Translations under genes and position numbers: made by a program
The notes under the pieces: generated by a model
Seen by the model: only the letters and a program-made list of their open reading frames with translations
Told to the model about the DNA's origin: nothing
Databases searched by the model: none
Shown: piece by piece, positions 1 through 9,026 of the stretch
How the letters are laid out: each line of letters opens with the position of its first letter
Position numbering within the stretch: position 1 is the first letter of the stretch
Assembly (NCBI RefSeq): GCF_015278255.1
Contig: NZ_JADIJC010000001.1
Span: 248,001-312,000 of the forward strand
Direction of reading: 5' to 3'
Origin: Microbacterium hibisci
Lineage (GTDB): Bacteria > Actinomycetota > Actinomycetes > Actinomycetales > Microbacteriaceae
DNA length: 64,000 bases

Positions 1-1199
1 CGGACCTGTCGGAGATCGACTTCGACAACATCAAGTACTTCGTGCGCTCCACCGAGAAGCAGGCGCAGTCGTGGGAGGACCTCCCCGAGGACATCCGCAA
101 CACGTACGAGAAGCTCGGCATCCCCGAGGCCGAGCGGGCGCGTCTGGTCGCCGGCGTCGCGGCGCAGTACGAGTCCGAAGTGGTCTACCACCAGATCAAC
201 GAGGAGCTCGAGCGCCAGGGCGTCATCTTCATGGACACCGACACGGCGCTGCGCGAGCACCCCGAGTTCTTCGAGGAGTACTTCGGCACCGTGATCCCCG
301 CCGGCGACAACAAGTTCGCCGCGCTCAACACGGCGGTGTGGTCGGGCGGCTCGTTCGTCTACGTTCCGCCGGGCGTGCACGTCGAGATCCCGCTGCAGGC
401 GTACTTCCGGATCAACACCGAGAACATGGGCCAGTTCGAGCGGACGCTGATCATCGCCGACGAGGGCTCGTACGTGCACTACATCGAAGGCTGCACGGCT
501 CCCATCTACAAGTCCGACTCGCTGCACTCGGCGGTCGTCGAGATCATCGTGAAGAAGAACGCGCGCGTGCGCTACACGACCATCCAGAACTGGTCGAACA
601 ACGTCTACAACCTCGTCACCAAGCGCGCCGTCGCCCACGAGGGCGCGACGATGGAGTGGATCGACGGCAACATCGGCTCGAAGGTCACGATGAAGTACCC
701 GTCGATCTTCCTGATGGGGGAGCGCGCCAAGGGCGAGACCCTGTCGGTCGCGTTCGCCGGACCGGGCCAGCACCAGGACGCCGGCGCGAAGATGATCCAC
801 ATGGCGCCGTACACGCAGTCGTCGATCGTCTCGAAGTCGATCGCCCGCGGCGGCGGCCGCGCCGGCTACCGCGGCGAGGTGCGCGTCGACGCCAACGCGC
901 ACCACTCGGCCAACACTGTCCGCTGCGACGCGCTGCTGGTCGACACGATCTCGCGCTCCGACACGTACCCCGCGATCGACATCCGGGTCGACGACGTGCA
1001 GCTCGGCCACGAGGCCACGGTCTCGAAGGTCAGCGAGGAGCAGCTGTTCTACCTGATGAGCCGCGGTCTGCCCGAAGACGAGGCCATGGCCATGATCGTG
1101 CGCGGGTTCATCGAGCCCATCGCGCGGGAGCTGCCCATGGAGTACGCGCTCGAACTCAACAAGCTCATCGAGATGGGCATGGAAGGATCCGTCGGCTAG
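1..1199 (+). CDS. sufB: Fe-S cluster assembly protein SufB (5' end cut by window)
   Basis: The reading frame is open from base 3 to the TAG at 1197-1199, giving about 398 visible residues; the family is usually near 470, so some 75 N-terminal residues lie left of the window. SufB is the scaffold subunit of the cytoplasmic SufBCD complex, on which Fe-S clusters are built before transfer to apoproteins. The visible part has the SufB/SufD beta-helix core, with typical stretches such as [18 protein letters not shown] and EGCTAP, and a C-terminal segment rich in [20 protein letters not shown]. sufD starts on the very next base after the stop, so the two are translationally coupled. Identification is secure from the whole-protein pattern and the gene order. 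Confidence 0.96.
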   Translation, partial: DLSEIDFDNIKYFVRSTEKQAQSWEDLPEDIRNTYEKLGIPEAERARLVAGVAAQYESEVVYHQINEELERQGVIFMDTDTALREHPEFFEEYFGTVIPAGDNKFAALNTAVWSGGSFVYVPPGVHVEIPLQAYFRINTENMGQFERTLIIADEGSYVHYIEGCTAPIYKSDSLHSAVVEIIVKKNARVRYTTIQNWSNNVYNLVTKRAVAHEGATMEWIDGNIGSKVTMKYPSIFLMGERAKGETLSVAFAGPGQHQDAGAKMIHMAPYTQSSIVSKSIARGGGRAGYRGEVRVDANAHHSANTVRCDALLVDTISRSDTYPAIDIRVDDVQLGHEATVSKVSEEQLFYLMSRGLPEDEAMAMIVRGFIEPIARELPMEYALELNKLIEMGMEGSVG

Positions 1200-2387
1200 A
1201 TGAGCCCCACCACCGAGGCCCCCACCATTCCCGGCGCGAAGGGCCACTCCGATGGCGCCGGTGCGTTCGTGCCCGTGCAGACCCGCTCCGAGCGGCCCTG
1301 GTCGTTCGACCCCGCCGCTTTCGAGGCGCCGACGGGCCGCGAGGTCAACTGGAAGCACACCCCGACGCCCAAGCTCCAGCCGCTCTTCGTCGACGAGGCC
1401 GGTCCCCACGGCGTGATCGAGGTCGACGTGCAGGCTCCCGACACCCTGGTGCAGGAGCGACTGCTCGCCGGCACCGCGCCGCGCGGCGAGGTGTTCCGCC
1501 CCGAGGACCTGCCCAGCGCCATCGCCTGGAAGCAGGAGACCGAGGCGCCGCTGCTGCGCATCCCCGCCGGCGCCGAGTATCGCGAGCCGATCCTGGTGTC
1601 GCTCAAGGGCACCGGCGGCCTCGCCCACGCGCACGTGGTCGTCGAGGCGCAGGCCAACTCGCACGCGACCGTCGTGTTCCGCCACACCGGCACCGCGAGC
1701 CACGCGCAGAACGTCGAGATCATCGTGCGCGACGGCGCCCACCTCACCCTCGTCTCTGTGCAGGAGTGGGACGACGACGCCGTGCACGCGTCGTCGCACC
1801 AGGCGCGCGTCGAGCGCGATGCAACCCTGCGCCACGTGGTCGTCAGCTTCGGCGGCGGCGTCGTTCGGGTCAACCCCAGCGTCGAGCTGGCGGGCACCGG
1901 CTCGCGCGCCGAACTGTACGGGCTCAGCTACTCCGACTCGGGTCAGCACCTCGAGAGCCAGGTGTACCTGCACCACAAGGGCGCCGAGACGTCGGGCGAC
2001 GTGCTCTACAAGGGCGCGCTGCAGGGCGAGTCCGCGCGCAGCGTCTGGATCGGCGACGTGCTCATCGGACCGGATGCCGTGGGCACCGACTCGTACGAGG
2101 CCAACCGCAATCTCGTGCTCACCGACGGAGCCCGCGCCGAGTCGATCCCGAACCTCGAGATCGAGACGGGCGACATCCGGGGCGCCGGCCACGCGAGCGC
2201 GACCGGTCGCTTCGACGACGAGCAGCTCTTCTACCTCCAGGCGCGGGGCATCCGTGAGGACGAGGCGCGTCGCCTGGTCGTGCTCGGGTTCCTCGCCGAG
2301 ATCGTGCAGAAGATCGGTGTCGAAGACCTCGAGGCGGACCTGTTCGCGACGATCGAGGAAGAACTCGCCAAGGAGGCCGGCCGATGA
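1200..2387 (+). CDS. sufD: Fe-S cluster assembly protein SufD
   Basis: A 395-residue protein, normal for SufD, the second beta-helix subunit that pairs with SufB in the SufBCD scaffold and helps acquire iron. The C-terminal half repeats the SufB-like pattern (GHASATGRFDDEQLFYLQARGI). The start ATG at 1200 directly follows the sufB stop. The stop overlaps the start of the Rieske gene in an ATGA at 2384-2387, so the operon is tightly coupled. SufD and SufB are paralogues; this copy is called SufD from its shorter length, lower conservation and position. Confidence 0.95.
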   Translation: MSPTTEAPTIPGAKGHSDGAGAFVPVQTRSERPWSFDPAAFEAPTGREVNWKHTPTPKLQPLFVDEAGPHGVIEVDVQAPDTLVQERLLAGTAPRGEVFRPEDLPSAIAWKQETEAPLLRIPAGAEYREPILVSLKGTGGLAHAHVVVEAQANSHATVVFRHTGTASHAQNVEIIVRDGAHLTLVSVQEWDDDAVHASSHQARVERDATLRHVVVSFGGGVVRVNPSVELAGTGSRAELYGLSYSDSGQHLESQVYLHHKGAETSGDVLYKGALQGESARSVWIGDVLIGPDAVGTDSYEANRNLVLTDGARAESIPNLEIETGDIRGAGHASATGRFDDEQLFYLQARGIREDEARRLVVLGFLAEIVQKIGVEDLEADLFATIEEELAKEAGR

Positions 2388-2713
2388 CCGCGCAGCGCGT
2401 GTGCGCCCTCAGCGACCTCGTGCAGGACGAGGCCCGCCGGGTCGAGGTGGACGGCGTCGCGATGGCCGTCGTGCTCGACTCGAACGGCGAGGTCCACGCC
2501 ATCGGCGACGTCTGCACCCACGGCGACATCTCGCTGTCGGAGGGCTTCGTCGACGGCGAGACGCTCGAGTGCTGGGCCCACGGCTCGGCGTTCTCGCTGC
2601 GCACCGGCAAGCCCCTCAACCTCCCCGCGTACGAACCGGTCCCGGTCTTCGCGGTCACCGTCGACGGCGATGACGTGCTCATCGACGCGACCGTCAAGCT
2701 CGAAGTGAACTGA
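2384..2713 (+). CDS. Rieske [2Fe-2S] ferredoxin-like protein in the suf operon
   Basis: A 109-residue soluble protein with one Rieske domain. The cluster ligands are visible as C44-T-H46 and C63-W-A-H66 (C-x-H, 16 residues, C-x2-H), resembling the small ferredoxin subunits of non-haem iron oxygenases. It overlaps sufD by four bases and precedes sufC by 15 bases, inside the SUF operon. No oxygenase partner is nearby, so I infer a role as electron donor or redox sensor in cluster assembly rather than in aromatic degradation. That role is inference; the Rieske fold is well supported. Confidence 0.9.
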   Translation: MTAQRVCALSDLVQDEARRVEVDGVAMAVVLDSNGEVHAIGDVCTHGDISLSEGFVDGETLECWAHGSAFSLRTGKPLNLPAYEPVPVFAVTVDGDDVLIDATVKLEVN

Positions 2714-2728
2714 AGAAGGTACTGAAGA

Positions 2729-3523
2729 ATGTCTGTCCTCGAGATCCGCGACCTCCACGTGACGGTCGAGACGGATGCCGGAACCACCCCCATCCTCAAC
2801 GGCCTGACCCTGACCATCCGCACGGGTGAGACCCACGCGATCATGGGCCCCAACGGCTCGGGCAAGTCGACGCTCGCCTACACGATCGCGGGCCACCCCA
2901 AGTACACCGTGACGAGCGGCTCGATCACCCTCGACGGCGAGGACGTCCTCGAGATGTCGGTCGACGAGCGCGCGCGTGCCGGCCTGTTCCTCGCCATGCA
3001 GTACCCGGTCGAGATCCCGGGCGTCACCGTGACCAACTTCCTGCGCACCGCGAAGACCGCGATCGACGGCGAGGCGCCCTCGATCCGCACGTGGACGAAG
3101 GACGTCAAGACGTCCATGAAGAACCTGCGCATGGACCCGAAGTTCGCGCAGCGCAACGTCAACGAGGGCTTCTCGGGCGGCGAGAAGAAGCGACACGAGA
3201 TCCTGCAGCTCGAGCTCCTCAAGCCGCAGATCGCGGTGCTGGACGAGACCGACTCGGGACTGGACGTCGACGCGCTCAAGATCGTCTCGGAGGGCGTCAA
3301 CCGCGCCAAGGCCGAGAGCGACCTCGGCGTGCTGCTCATCACGCACTACACGCGCATCCTCCGCTACATCCACCCCGACTTCGTGCACGTCATGGTGAAC
3401 GGGCGCATCGTCGAGGAGGGCGGCTCCGAGCTGGCCGACCGCCTCGAGGACGAGGGCTACGACCGCTACCTGCCCGCGGGCGAAGAGGAGTCGGCCGAGG
3501 CCCCCGTGGGCAGCGAAGCGTAG
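2729..3523 (+). CDS. sufC: SUF system ATPase SufC
   Basis: A 264-residue ABC-type ATPase, the energy-coupling subunit of SufBCD. Walker A is GPNGSGKST near residue 33; the signature is FSGGEKKRHEILQ, the SufC variant; Walker B is AVLDETDSGLD, where SufC has DETDSGLD rather than the DEPT of transporters; the H-loop is LLITHYTRIL. A good ribosome site (GAAGAAGG at about 2711) precedes the ATG. The TAG stop at 3521-3523 also forms the first three bases of the probable -10 box of the next gene. Confidence 0.96.
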   Translation: MSVLEIRDLHVTVETDAGTTPILNGLTLTIRTGETHAIMGPNGSGKSTLAYTIAGHPKYTVTSGSITLDGEDVLEMSVDERARAGLFLAMQYPVEIPGVTVTNFLRTAKTAIDGEAPSIRTWTKDVKTSMKNLRMDPKFAQRNVNEGFSGGEKKRHEILQLELLKPQIAVLDETDSGLDVDALKIVSEGVNRAKAESDLGVLLITHYTRILRYIHPDFVHVMVNGRIVEEGGSELADRLEDEGYDRYLPAGEEESAEAPVGSEA

Positions 3524-3526
3524 GAT
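3521..3526 (+). promoter_or_regulatory. Probable -10 box of the sufT-like gene, built on the sufC stop
   Basis: TAGGAT lies six bases before the ATG at 3533, the spacing that would place transcription start on or next to the start codon (leaderless mRNA). Its first three bases are the sufC stop codon. The same arrangement recurs elsewhere in the window, which raises its credibility. No clear -35 is visible. Confidence 0.45.
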
Positions 3527-3532
3527 CGACCT

Positions 3533-3862
3533 ATGACGGCGACGCTCACCCCCGAGAAGTACGACGAGGTGACCGAGGCTCTCAAGGACGTCATGGACCC
3601 GGAGCTCGGGATCAACGTCGTCGACCTCGGCCTCATCTACGACCTCGCCTGGGACGACGAGAACGACGCGCTGGTCATCCACATGACCCTCACGTCGGCC
3701 GGCTGCCCGCTCACCGACGTGCTCGAGGAGCAGACCGCGCAGGCGCTCGATGACATCGTCGAGCGGTTCCGTATCAACTGGGTGTGGATGCCGCCGTGGG
3801 GTCCCGAGCGCATCACCGACGACGGCCGCGACATGATGCGGGCGCTCGGGTTCGCCATCTGA
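3533..3862 (+). CDS. MIP18/DUF59-family Fe-S assembly factor (SufT-like)
   Basis: A 109-residue DUF59 protein, the family of SufT and of the MIP18/CIA2 maturation factors that help deliver Fe-S clusters. The family motif DPELGINVVDLGLIY is at residues 22-36, and the conserved cysteine is C58 in MTLTSAGCPLTD. It ends the suf operon, nine bases after sufC, and probably also has its own leaderless promoter (TAGGAT at 3521). The cysteine desulfurase SufS and the SufU protein, often between sufC and sufT in actinobacteria, are not here. Family assignment is firm; the exact maturation step is inferred. Confidence 0.92.
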   Translation: MTATLTPEKYDEVTEALKDVMDPELGINVVDLGLIYDLAWDDENDALVIHMTLTSAGCPLTDVLEEQTAQALDDIVERFRINWVWMPPWGPERITDDGRDMMRALGFAI

Positions 3863-3875
3863 CACCGTCCGGTCT

Positions 3876-3900
3876 CCGGCCGCGCCATTGACGCGGCCGG
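3876..3900 (+). terminator. Hairpin after the suf operon
   Basis: CCGGCCGCG (3876-3884) and CGCGGCCGG (3892-3900) form a perfect 9-bp stem with a 7-base loop, 13 bases after the suf operon stop. There is no U-tract. The right arm overlaps the -35 of the next promoter, so it may act as a terminator or may only be a compact junction. Confidence 0.45.
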
Positions 3901-3917
3901 GTGGTCGTTGCCACACT
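3888..3917 (+). promoter_or_regulatory. Promoter of the serine hydrolase gene
   Basis: TTGACG (3888-3893), 18 bases, then CACACT (3912-3917). The predicted transcription start falls at the ATG at 3924, so the mRNA is probably leaderless. The -35 sits inside the loop and right arm of the preceding hairpin. Confidence 0.45.
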
Positions 3918-3923
3918 CGGCGC

Positions 3924-5519
3924 ATGCCGGGGAACAAGCTGCGTGTCGTGTCCGCCGTCGGTATCGCCGCCCTGGTCCTCGCGGGGGCCTCCGGCTGCAC
4001 CTTCGCCGACGTCTCCGCCGAGGCGACTCCCAGTCCCACGGCGAGCGTCAACCCCGACCCCGGTGCCGACGCGCTGGCGACGGTCACCCGGGCGCGGGTC
4101 GACGCGGCGATCGACGACCTCGCGACCTCGGTCGAGGCGGGGATGGACGCCTCGGGCACGCCCGGCATCGCCGTCGGCGTCGTGTACGAGGGAGAGGTCC
4201 TGTACGCCGAGGGATTCGGCGTGCGAGACCTCGACAGCGGAGACCCCGTCGACGCCGACACGGTGTTCCCGCTCGCTTCTGTCTCCAAGTCGATCGGAGC
4301 GAGCGTCGTCGCCCGCGCGATCGACGAGGGATACGTGTCGTGGGACACGCCCGTCGCCGAGCATCTCGACGGCTTCACGCTGTCGGATCCCTATGTGGGC
4401 TCCCACGTGACGATCGCCGACATGTACGCTCACCGTTCCGGTCTCTTCAAGCATGCCGGCGACGAGCTCGAGGAGATCGGGTTCGATCGCGCCGCGATCC
4501 TCGAGCGGCTGCGCCTGGCCCCGCTCGCGCCCTGGCGCTCGACGTACGCGTACGGCAACTTCGACATCACCGCGGCCGGCGAGGCGGTCGCACGCGCCGC
4601 CGGCGAGGACTGGGCGGCGCTCTCGGAGCGACTCCTCTACGAGCCGCTCGGCATGACCTCGACGAGCTCGCGGTACGCGGACCTGGAGTCCCGTGAGAAC
4701 CGCGCCCTGGGGCACATGCCGCTCGACGGCGAGTGGGTCGTCACCCCCGATCAGCGTCAGCCCGACCAGCAGTCTCCGGCGGGCGGCGTGAGCTCGAGCA
4801 TCGCGGACCTTCTTCCGTGGCTGTCGATGCTGCTCGCCGGCGGTGAGCACGACGGCGAGCCCTTCGTCGACTCGACGTCGCTCGTTCCGGCGATGTCGCC
4901 GCAGATCGTGGGCTCGCCGCCGACCTCGTTCGGCTCGCGCGCCGGCTACTACGGGTTCGGGTTCAACGTGGGCACGACTGCGGGCGGTCTCGTCGACGTC
5001 AACCACTCCGGGGCGTTCCTCCTCGGCACCGGCACGGTGTTCAAGCTGCTGCCGGGTGCGGGACTGGGCATCGTGGTCTTGTCGAACGCGTCGGCGAACG
5101 GGGTGCCCGAGGGCATCGCCGCGCGGTTCCTCGACATCGCGCAGTACGGTGCCGAGCGCCGTGACTGGCTGCCGCTCTTCATGCAGGTCTTCGAGGGGGA
5201 GTCGAACCCGTTCGGCGAGCTCGTGGGCGAGACGGCGCCGTCGGCGCCCGAGCCGTCGCAGGCGCTCGAGACCTACGCGGGGGAGTACGCCAACGACTAC
5301 TTCGGTCCGGCGACCGTGGCGCTGGTCGGCGACGAGCTGGAGCTCGCGCTGGGCCCGACGGGCCGCTGGACGCTCGAGCACTGGTCGGGCGACGAGTTCG
5401 TCTTCCGGCCGTTCAGCGAGAACGCCCCGCCGGGGTCGGTCTCGAAGGCGACGTTCGACGGCGGCACGCTCGTGCTGGAGTACTTCGACCAGCACGGCCT
5501 CGGCACCTTCACACGGTGA
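3924..5519 (+). CDS. Lipoprotein serine hydrolase, beta-lactamase (class C/PBP4*) family
   Basis: A 531-residue exported protein. The ATG at 3924 is chosen because a signal peptide follows at once and ends in a lipobox-like LAGASGC with the lipid-bearing cysteine at residue 25; an upstream TTG at 3888 would add an unlikely extension. The catalytic domain (about residues 60-400) has S119-V-S-K122 (the SxxK nucleophile motif) and Y210-G-N212 (the YxN motif) of the beta-lactamase-related serine hydrolases. A C-terminal domain of roughly 100 residues (after YAGEYANDYFGP) resembles the DUF3471-type lipocalin-like tail. Substrate is unknown; D-amino-acid peptides or esters are typical. No antibiotic resistance role is implied. 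Confidence 0.88.
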   Translation: MPGNKLRVVSAVGIAALVLAGASGCTFADVSAEATPSPTASVNPDPGADALATVTRARVDAAIDDLATSVEAGMDASGTPGIAVGVVYEGEVLYAEGFGVRDLDSGDPVDADTVFPLASVSKSIGASVVARAIDEGYVSWDTPVAEHLDGFTLSDPYVGSHVTIADMYAHRSGLFKHAGDELEEIGFDRAAILERLRLAPLAPWRSTYAYGNFDITAAGEAVARAAGEDWAALSERLLYEPLGMTSTSSRYADLESRENRALGHMPLDGEWVVTPDQRQPDQQSPAGGVSSSIADLLPWLSMLLAGGEHDGEPFVDSTSLVPAMSPQIVGSPPTSFGSRAGYYGFGFNVGTTAGGLVDVNHSGAFLLGTGTVFKLLPGAGLGIVVLSNASANGVPEGIAARFLDIAQYGAERRDWLPLFMQVFEGESNPFGELVGETAPSAPEPSQALETYAGEYANDYFGPATVALVGDELELALGPTGRWTLEHWSGDEFVFRPFSENAPPGSVSKATFDGGTLVLEYFDQHGLGTFTR

Positions 5520-5562
5520 CTCACTCGGCGGGCGGAGAGCGCCGGCTCGATAGGGTCGAGGG

Positions 5563-6723
5563 GTGAGCGTCACCCCCCTGCAAGCCCTGCCCCTCGCCGA
5601 GCTGCGCCAGCGCACGAGCACGAAGTGGCGCAAGTACGGGGAGGACGTGCTGCCGTTCTTCGTGGCGGAGACCGACTACGCGCTGGCCCCCGCGATCACT
5701 CGGGTGCTCACGCGAGCGGTGGAACTCGGCGACACCGGTTACACGCCGCCCGACCCCGGCGTGCGCGAGGCGTTCGTCGACTTCGCGCGACGCCGCTGGG
5801 ACTGGGCCGTCGAGCCGTCGCACGTGTTCTGGACGGGCGACGTGATGATGGGCGTCGTCGAGATCCTCCGCCGCATCATCGAGCCCGGCGACCGCGTCGT
5901 CGTGATGCCGCCGGTGTACCCGCCGTTCTACGACACCGTGGAGGAGGCGGGCGGCGTGATCGAGCGCGTGCCCCTCGTCGCGAGCGGCGCCGGCTGGGAG
6001 ATCGACCTCCGCGGCGTCGAGGCCGCCCTCGCGGGCGGCGCGCGGGCCGTGCTGCTGTGCAACCCGCACAACCCCACCGGCACCGTGCACAGCCGCGAGG
6101 CTCTCGTCCGGCTGGCCGAGATCGCCGACGGCTTCGGCGCCGCCGTGATCAGCGACGAGATCCACGCGCCGCTGACGCATGCGGACAAGACCTTCACTCC
6201 GTTCCTCGCCGCCTCCGAGGCCGCGCAGCGCGTCGGCTACGCCGTCACCAGCGCGAGCAAGACCTACAACCTCGCCGGACTGAAGTGCGCCGTGATGATC
6301 GCGGGGGCCGAGCCGCAGGCGAAGGAGCTGCGCGCCCTGCCCTGGGAGGTGGAGTGGCGGACCGGCCTGTTCGGCGCGCTGTCGAACGTCGCCGCCTACT
6401 CCGCGGAGAGCGACGAGTGGCTCGAGAGCCTGCTCGCAGCCCTCGACGGCAACCGCGTGCTCCTCGGCGAGCTGCTGGCGGAGCACCTGCCGCTCGCGCG
6501 TTACCTGCCGCCCGACGCCGGGTTCCTGGCGTGGGTGGACGTCTCGGCGTACGGATGGGGCGACAACCCCGCCGTGCGGATCCTCCGCGAAGCGAAGGTG
6601 GCGCTGCACCACGGGCCCCTCTTCGGCACTGAGGGCAAAGGGCACGTCCGCATCAACTTCGGCTGCGCCCCTGAGCTCCTCCGCGAGGCGGTGGAGCGCC
6701 TCGGCGCCCTGGCGGGATCGTGA
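5563..6723 (+). CDS. PLP-dependent aminotransferase, MalY/PatB (cystathionine beta-lyase-like) family
   Basis: A 386-residue fold-type I PLP enzyme. The PLP-binding lysine is K233 in SASKTYNLAGLKC; the aspartate and asparagine contacts lie in NPHNPTGTVHS and VISDEIHAPL, the latter typical of MalY/PatB C-S lyases. Likely reaction: beta-elimination on cystathionine or cysteine S-conjugates, although some members are true aminotransferases. The GTG at 5563 follows TAGGGT (5551-5556) by six bases, indicating leaderless expression. The stop overlaps the MFS gene in GTGA (6720-6723), so the two are cotranscribed and may act on a shared substrate. Confidence 0.88.
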   Translation: MSVTPLQALPLAELRQRTSTKWRKYGEDVLPFFVAETDYALAPAITRVLTRAVELGDTGYTPPDPGVREAFVDFARRRWDWAVEPSHVFWTGDVMMGVVEILRRIIEPGDRVVVMPPVYPPFYDTVEEAGGVIERVPLVASGAGWEIDLRGVEAALAGGARAVLLCNPHNPTGTVHSREALVRLAEIADGFGAAVISDEIHAPLTHADKTFTPFLAASEAAQRVGYAVTSASKTYNLAGLKCAVMIAGAEPQAKELRALPWEVEWRTGLFGALSNVAAYSAESDEWLESLLAALDGNRVLLGELLAEHLPLARYLPPDAGFLAWVDVSAYGWGDNPAVRILREAKVALHHGPLFGTEGKGHVRINFGCAPELLREAVERLGALAGS

Positions 6724-8090
6724 CCGGGGCCACCGCTCCCACGACCGGGATCTGGAACGCCCGCTACGTGTGGGTGACAGTGGGCGCCGTCGCGCTCATC
6801 TTCCTCGCCGCGATGCAGTCCCTCGCGATCACCACCGTGATGCCGGTCGTGAGCGCCGACCTCGACGGCGAGCGACTGTACGCCGTGGCGTTCGCGGGAA
6901 CGCTGGCGACGAGCGTCATCGGGATGGTCGCGGTCGGCGCGTGGTGCGACCGCGGCGGGGTGCTCGCCCCGCTGAGCACGGCGGTCGGCCTGTTCGTCGT
7001 CGGCCTGCTGATCGCAGGCTTCGCGCTCACGATGCCCGTGCTCGTGGCCGGGCGCCTGGTGCAGGGCCTCGGCACCGGCGGGCAGACCGTCGCGCTGTAC
7101 GTGGTGGTCGCTCGCGTGTACCCCGGAACGATGCACGGCCGCGTGTTCGCCGCGTTCTCGGCCGCCTGGGTCGTGCCGTCGCTGATCGGGCCGTTCCTCG
7201 CGGGCGCCGTCACCGAGTTCCTCCACTGGCGATGGGTGTTCCTAGGGGTCGCCGCGCTCACCGTGGTCGCCTTCGTGATGGTCGTCGCGCGCCTGCACGG
7301 CCTCCCGCTCCACACCGACGAGCCGGCGACCTCCCGTGTCCTGCCGCGGCTCGCGTGCGCCGTGGCGGTCGCCGCGGGCGCGCTGGGGCTCAGTCTCGCC
7401 GGCGAACTCGGCGGCTGGGCGTGGGCGGCGGTGGCGGCATCCGTCGTCGTCATCGCCCTCGCCTCGAGACCGCTGCTGCCGCGCGGCACGCTGCGGGCGG
7501 CGCGCGGCCTGCCGAGCGTCGTGCTGATGCGCGGACTCATCGCGGGCGCGCTCTTCGGCGCCGAGATCTACATCCCGTACCTGCTCATCGACGACTACGG
7601 CTTCTCGCCGACCTGGGCGGGACTCGGCCTCACGGCCGCCGCGCTCGCGTGGGCGGCCGCCGCGGACGTGCAGGGCCGGTTCGGCGACCGACTGGGAAAC
7701 ACGCGCATCACGCTGATCGGCACGGCGCTGCTCGTGATGGCCCTCCTCATCGCGGTGGCGACGGCTCTGCTGGGCCTCCACCCCGCAGTGCTCATCGCCG
7801 GCTGGGCGCTCGCGGGCGGGGGCATGGGTCTCATGTACCCGCGGCTCACCGTGCTGACGCTGGCGTACTCCAGCCCGCAGAATCAGGGCTTCAACTCGTC
7901 GGCGCTGTCCATCTCCGACGCGGTCGGCTCAGCGGCCTCGATCGCGGTGATGGGTCTCGTGTTCACGGCGCTGGCGGGGACGGATGCCGGATTCCCGGCC
8001 GTCTTCGCGATCGGCGTCGTGCTCGCACTCGGCGCACTGATCCCCGGACTGCGGCTCGGGCACGCGCACGAGGCCGCAGCGCGCGGCTGA
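6720..8090 (+). CDS. MFS transporter
   Basis: A 456-residue integral membrane protein with the major facilitator layout: alternating hydrophobic helices of about 20 residues throughout (for example ALIFLAAMQSLAITTVMPVV at the N-terminus), a cytoplasmic-loop motif near GAWCDRGGVLAPLS, and GRLVQGLGTGGQ in helix 4. It resembles drug-efflux type MFS proteins. It is coupled to the PatB-like gene by a 4-base overlap, which suggests an exporter or importer related to that enzyme's amino-acid or thiol-conjugate chemistry; this is inference. Confidence 0.88.
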   Translation: MTGATAPTTGIWNARYVWVTVGAVALIFLAAMQSLAITTVMPVVSADLDGERLYAVAFAGTLATSVIGMVAVGAWCDRGGVLAPLSTAVGLFVVGLLIAGFALTMPVLVAGRLVQGLGTGGQTVALYVVVARVYPGTMHGRVFAAFSAAWVVPSLIGPFLAGAVTEFLHWRWVFLGVAALTVVAFVMVVARLHGLPLHTDEPATSRVLPRLACAVAVAAGALGLSLAGELGGWAWAAVAASVVVIALASRPLLPRGTLRAARGLPSVVLMRGLIAGALFGAEIYIPYLLIDDYGFSPTWAGLGLTAAALAWAAAADVQGRFGDRLGNTRITLIGTALLVMALLIAVATALLGLHPAVLIAGWALAGGGMGLMYPRLTVLTLAYSSPQNQGFNSSALSISDAVGSAASIAVMGLVFTALAGTDAGFPAVFAIGVVLALGALIPGLRLGHAHEAAARG

Positions 8091-8117
8091 GCGGCGAATG
8101 TCGAGACCGCAGACGCG

Positions 8118-9026
8118 TCAGTTCTCGGCGCGGCCCAGGCGCCAGTAGCCCATGAAGGCGACGGCGCGGCGGTCGACGCCGCGCTCGGCGACCAGGTGGC
8201 GGCGCAGCGATTTGATCGCTCCGGCCTCGCCGGCCAGCCACGCGTAGAGCCGGGCGCTCTTGAGCGCTGCCCCGCCCTTCGCCGTGCGCGGCACCTCCCA
8301 CAGGATGTCGGTGTCGATGTCGACCTCTTCGACGTCGGCGCCCGCGCCGGCAGGCGCCAGGGTGGCTGCGGCATCCGTCACGGACTCGACGAGGTGCGCG
8401 TGACGCTCGCCGTCCGCGCGCGCCCCGATGCGGTACTCGAACCCGGGATGGCGCGGCAGGTAGGCCGCGTCGTCGGCGTGTGGCAGCTCCACCGCGACGA
8501 CGCCCCGCGCCTCGCGGGGAAGCTGCTCGAGGATCGCGGCGATCGCCGGCGCGGCAGTCTCATCACCGGCGAGCAGGATCGCGTCGACACGCGCGGGCGG
8601 CACGAAGTCGATCCCGAAGCTCACGCCGCTGTGCGCGACGGTGGGGGCGAAGATGAGCACCTCGTCGCCGACGGCGGCCCGAGCGATCCAGTCCGACGCA
8701 GGCCCGATGACATCGTGCGACACCATGTCGACGTCGACCTCGCTGACATGGTTGCGGACGTAGCGCGTCGTGTAGGTGCGGAAGGGCAGGCGCCGCTCCT
8801 CGGGCAGCTCGCGCCACTGCGCGTACCAGTCGTCGCCGGTCGGCATCGCGTCGAGGCCCAACGTCCGGGTCGGGAACACGATCTTGACGCGCTGGTCCAG
8901 CCCCGGGTCGCCGTACTCGGCGAGGTCCTCACCGCCGAACGTGAAGCGCCGGAAGCTCGGCGTCACGTCGGCGATCGCGGTCACGCGGGCGCGGAAGAAG
9001 CGGTAGGGCACGTCTGCGTCAGACAT
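8118..9026 (-). CDS. Siderophore-interacting protein (ferric-siderophore reductase, SIP family)
   Basis: A 302-residue FAD-binding protein of the ViuB/SIP family, which reduces Fe(III)-siderophores in the cytoplasm to release iron. The N-terminal FAD barrel includes FRRFTFGG and [10 protein letters not shown]; the NAD(P)H-like C-terminal domain follows from about residue 140 ([23 protein letters not shown], then [16 protein letters not shown]). The start at 9026 is supported by a GGAG ribosome site six bases upstream; the longer open frame has no signal. It overlaps the transporter ATPase gene by eight bases and is the last gene of the siderophore uptake operon. Confidence 0.93.
   Translation of the reverse strand: MSDADVPYRFFRARVTAIADVTPSFRRFTFGGEDLAEYGDPGLDQRVKIVFPTRTLGLDAMPTGDDWYAQWRELPEERRLPFRTYTTRYVRNHVSEVDVDMVSHDVIGPASDWIARAAVGDEVLIFAPTVAHSGVSFGIDFVPPARVDAILLAGDETAAPAIAAILEQLPREARGVVAVELPHADDAAYLPRHPGFEYRIGARADGERHAHLVESVTDAAATLAPAGAGADVEEVDIDTDILWEVPRTAKGGAALKSARLYAWLAGEAGAIKSLRRHLVAERGVDRRAVAFMGYWRLGRAEN

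Noticed and set aside
2231..4378. Long minus-strand frames opposite the suf operon
   Set aside because: Mirror frames of sufD, sufC and the Rieske gene, with no start signal and arginine/valine-rich content.
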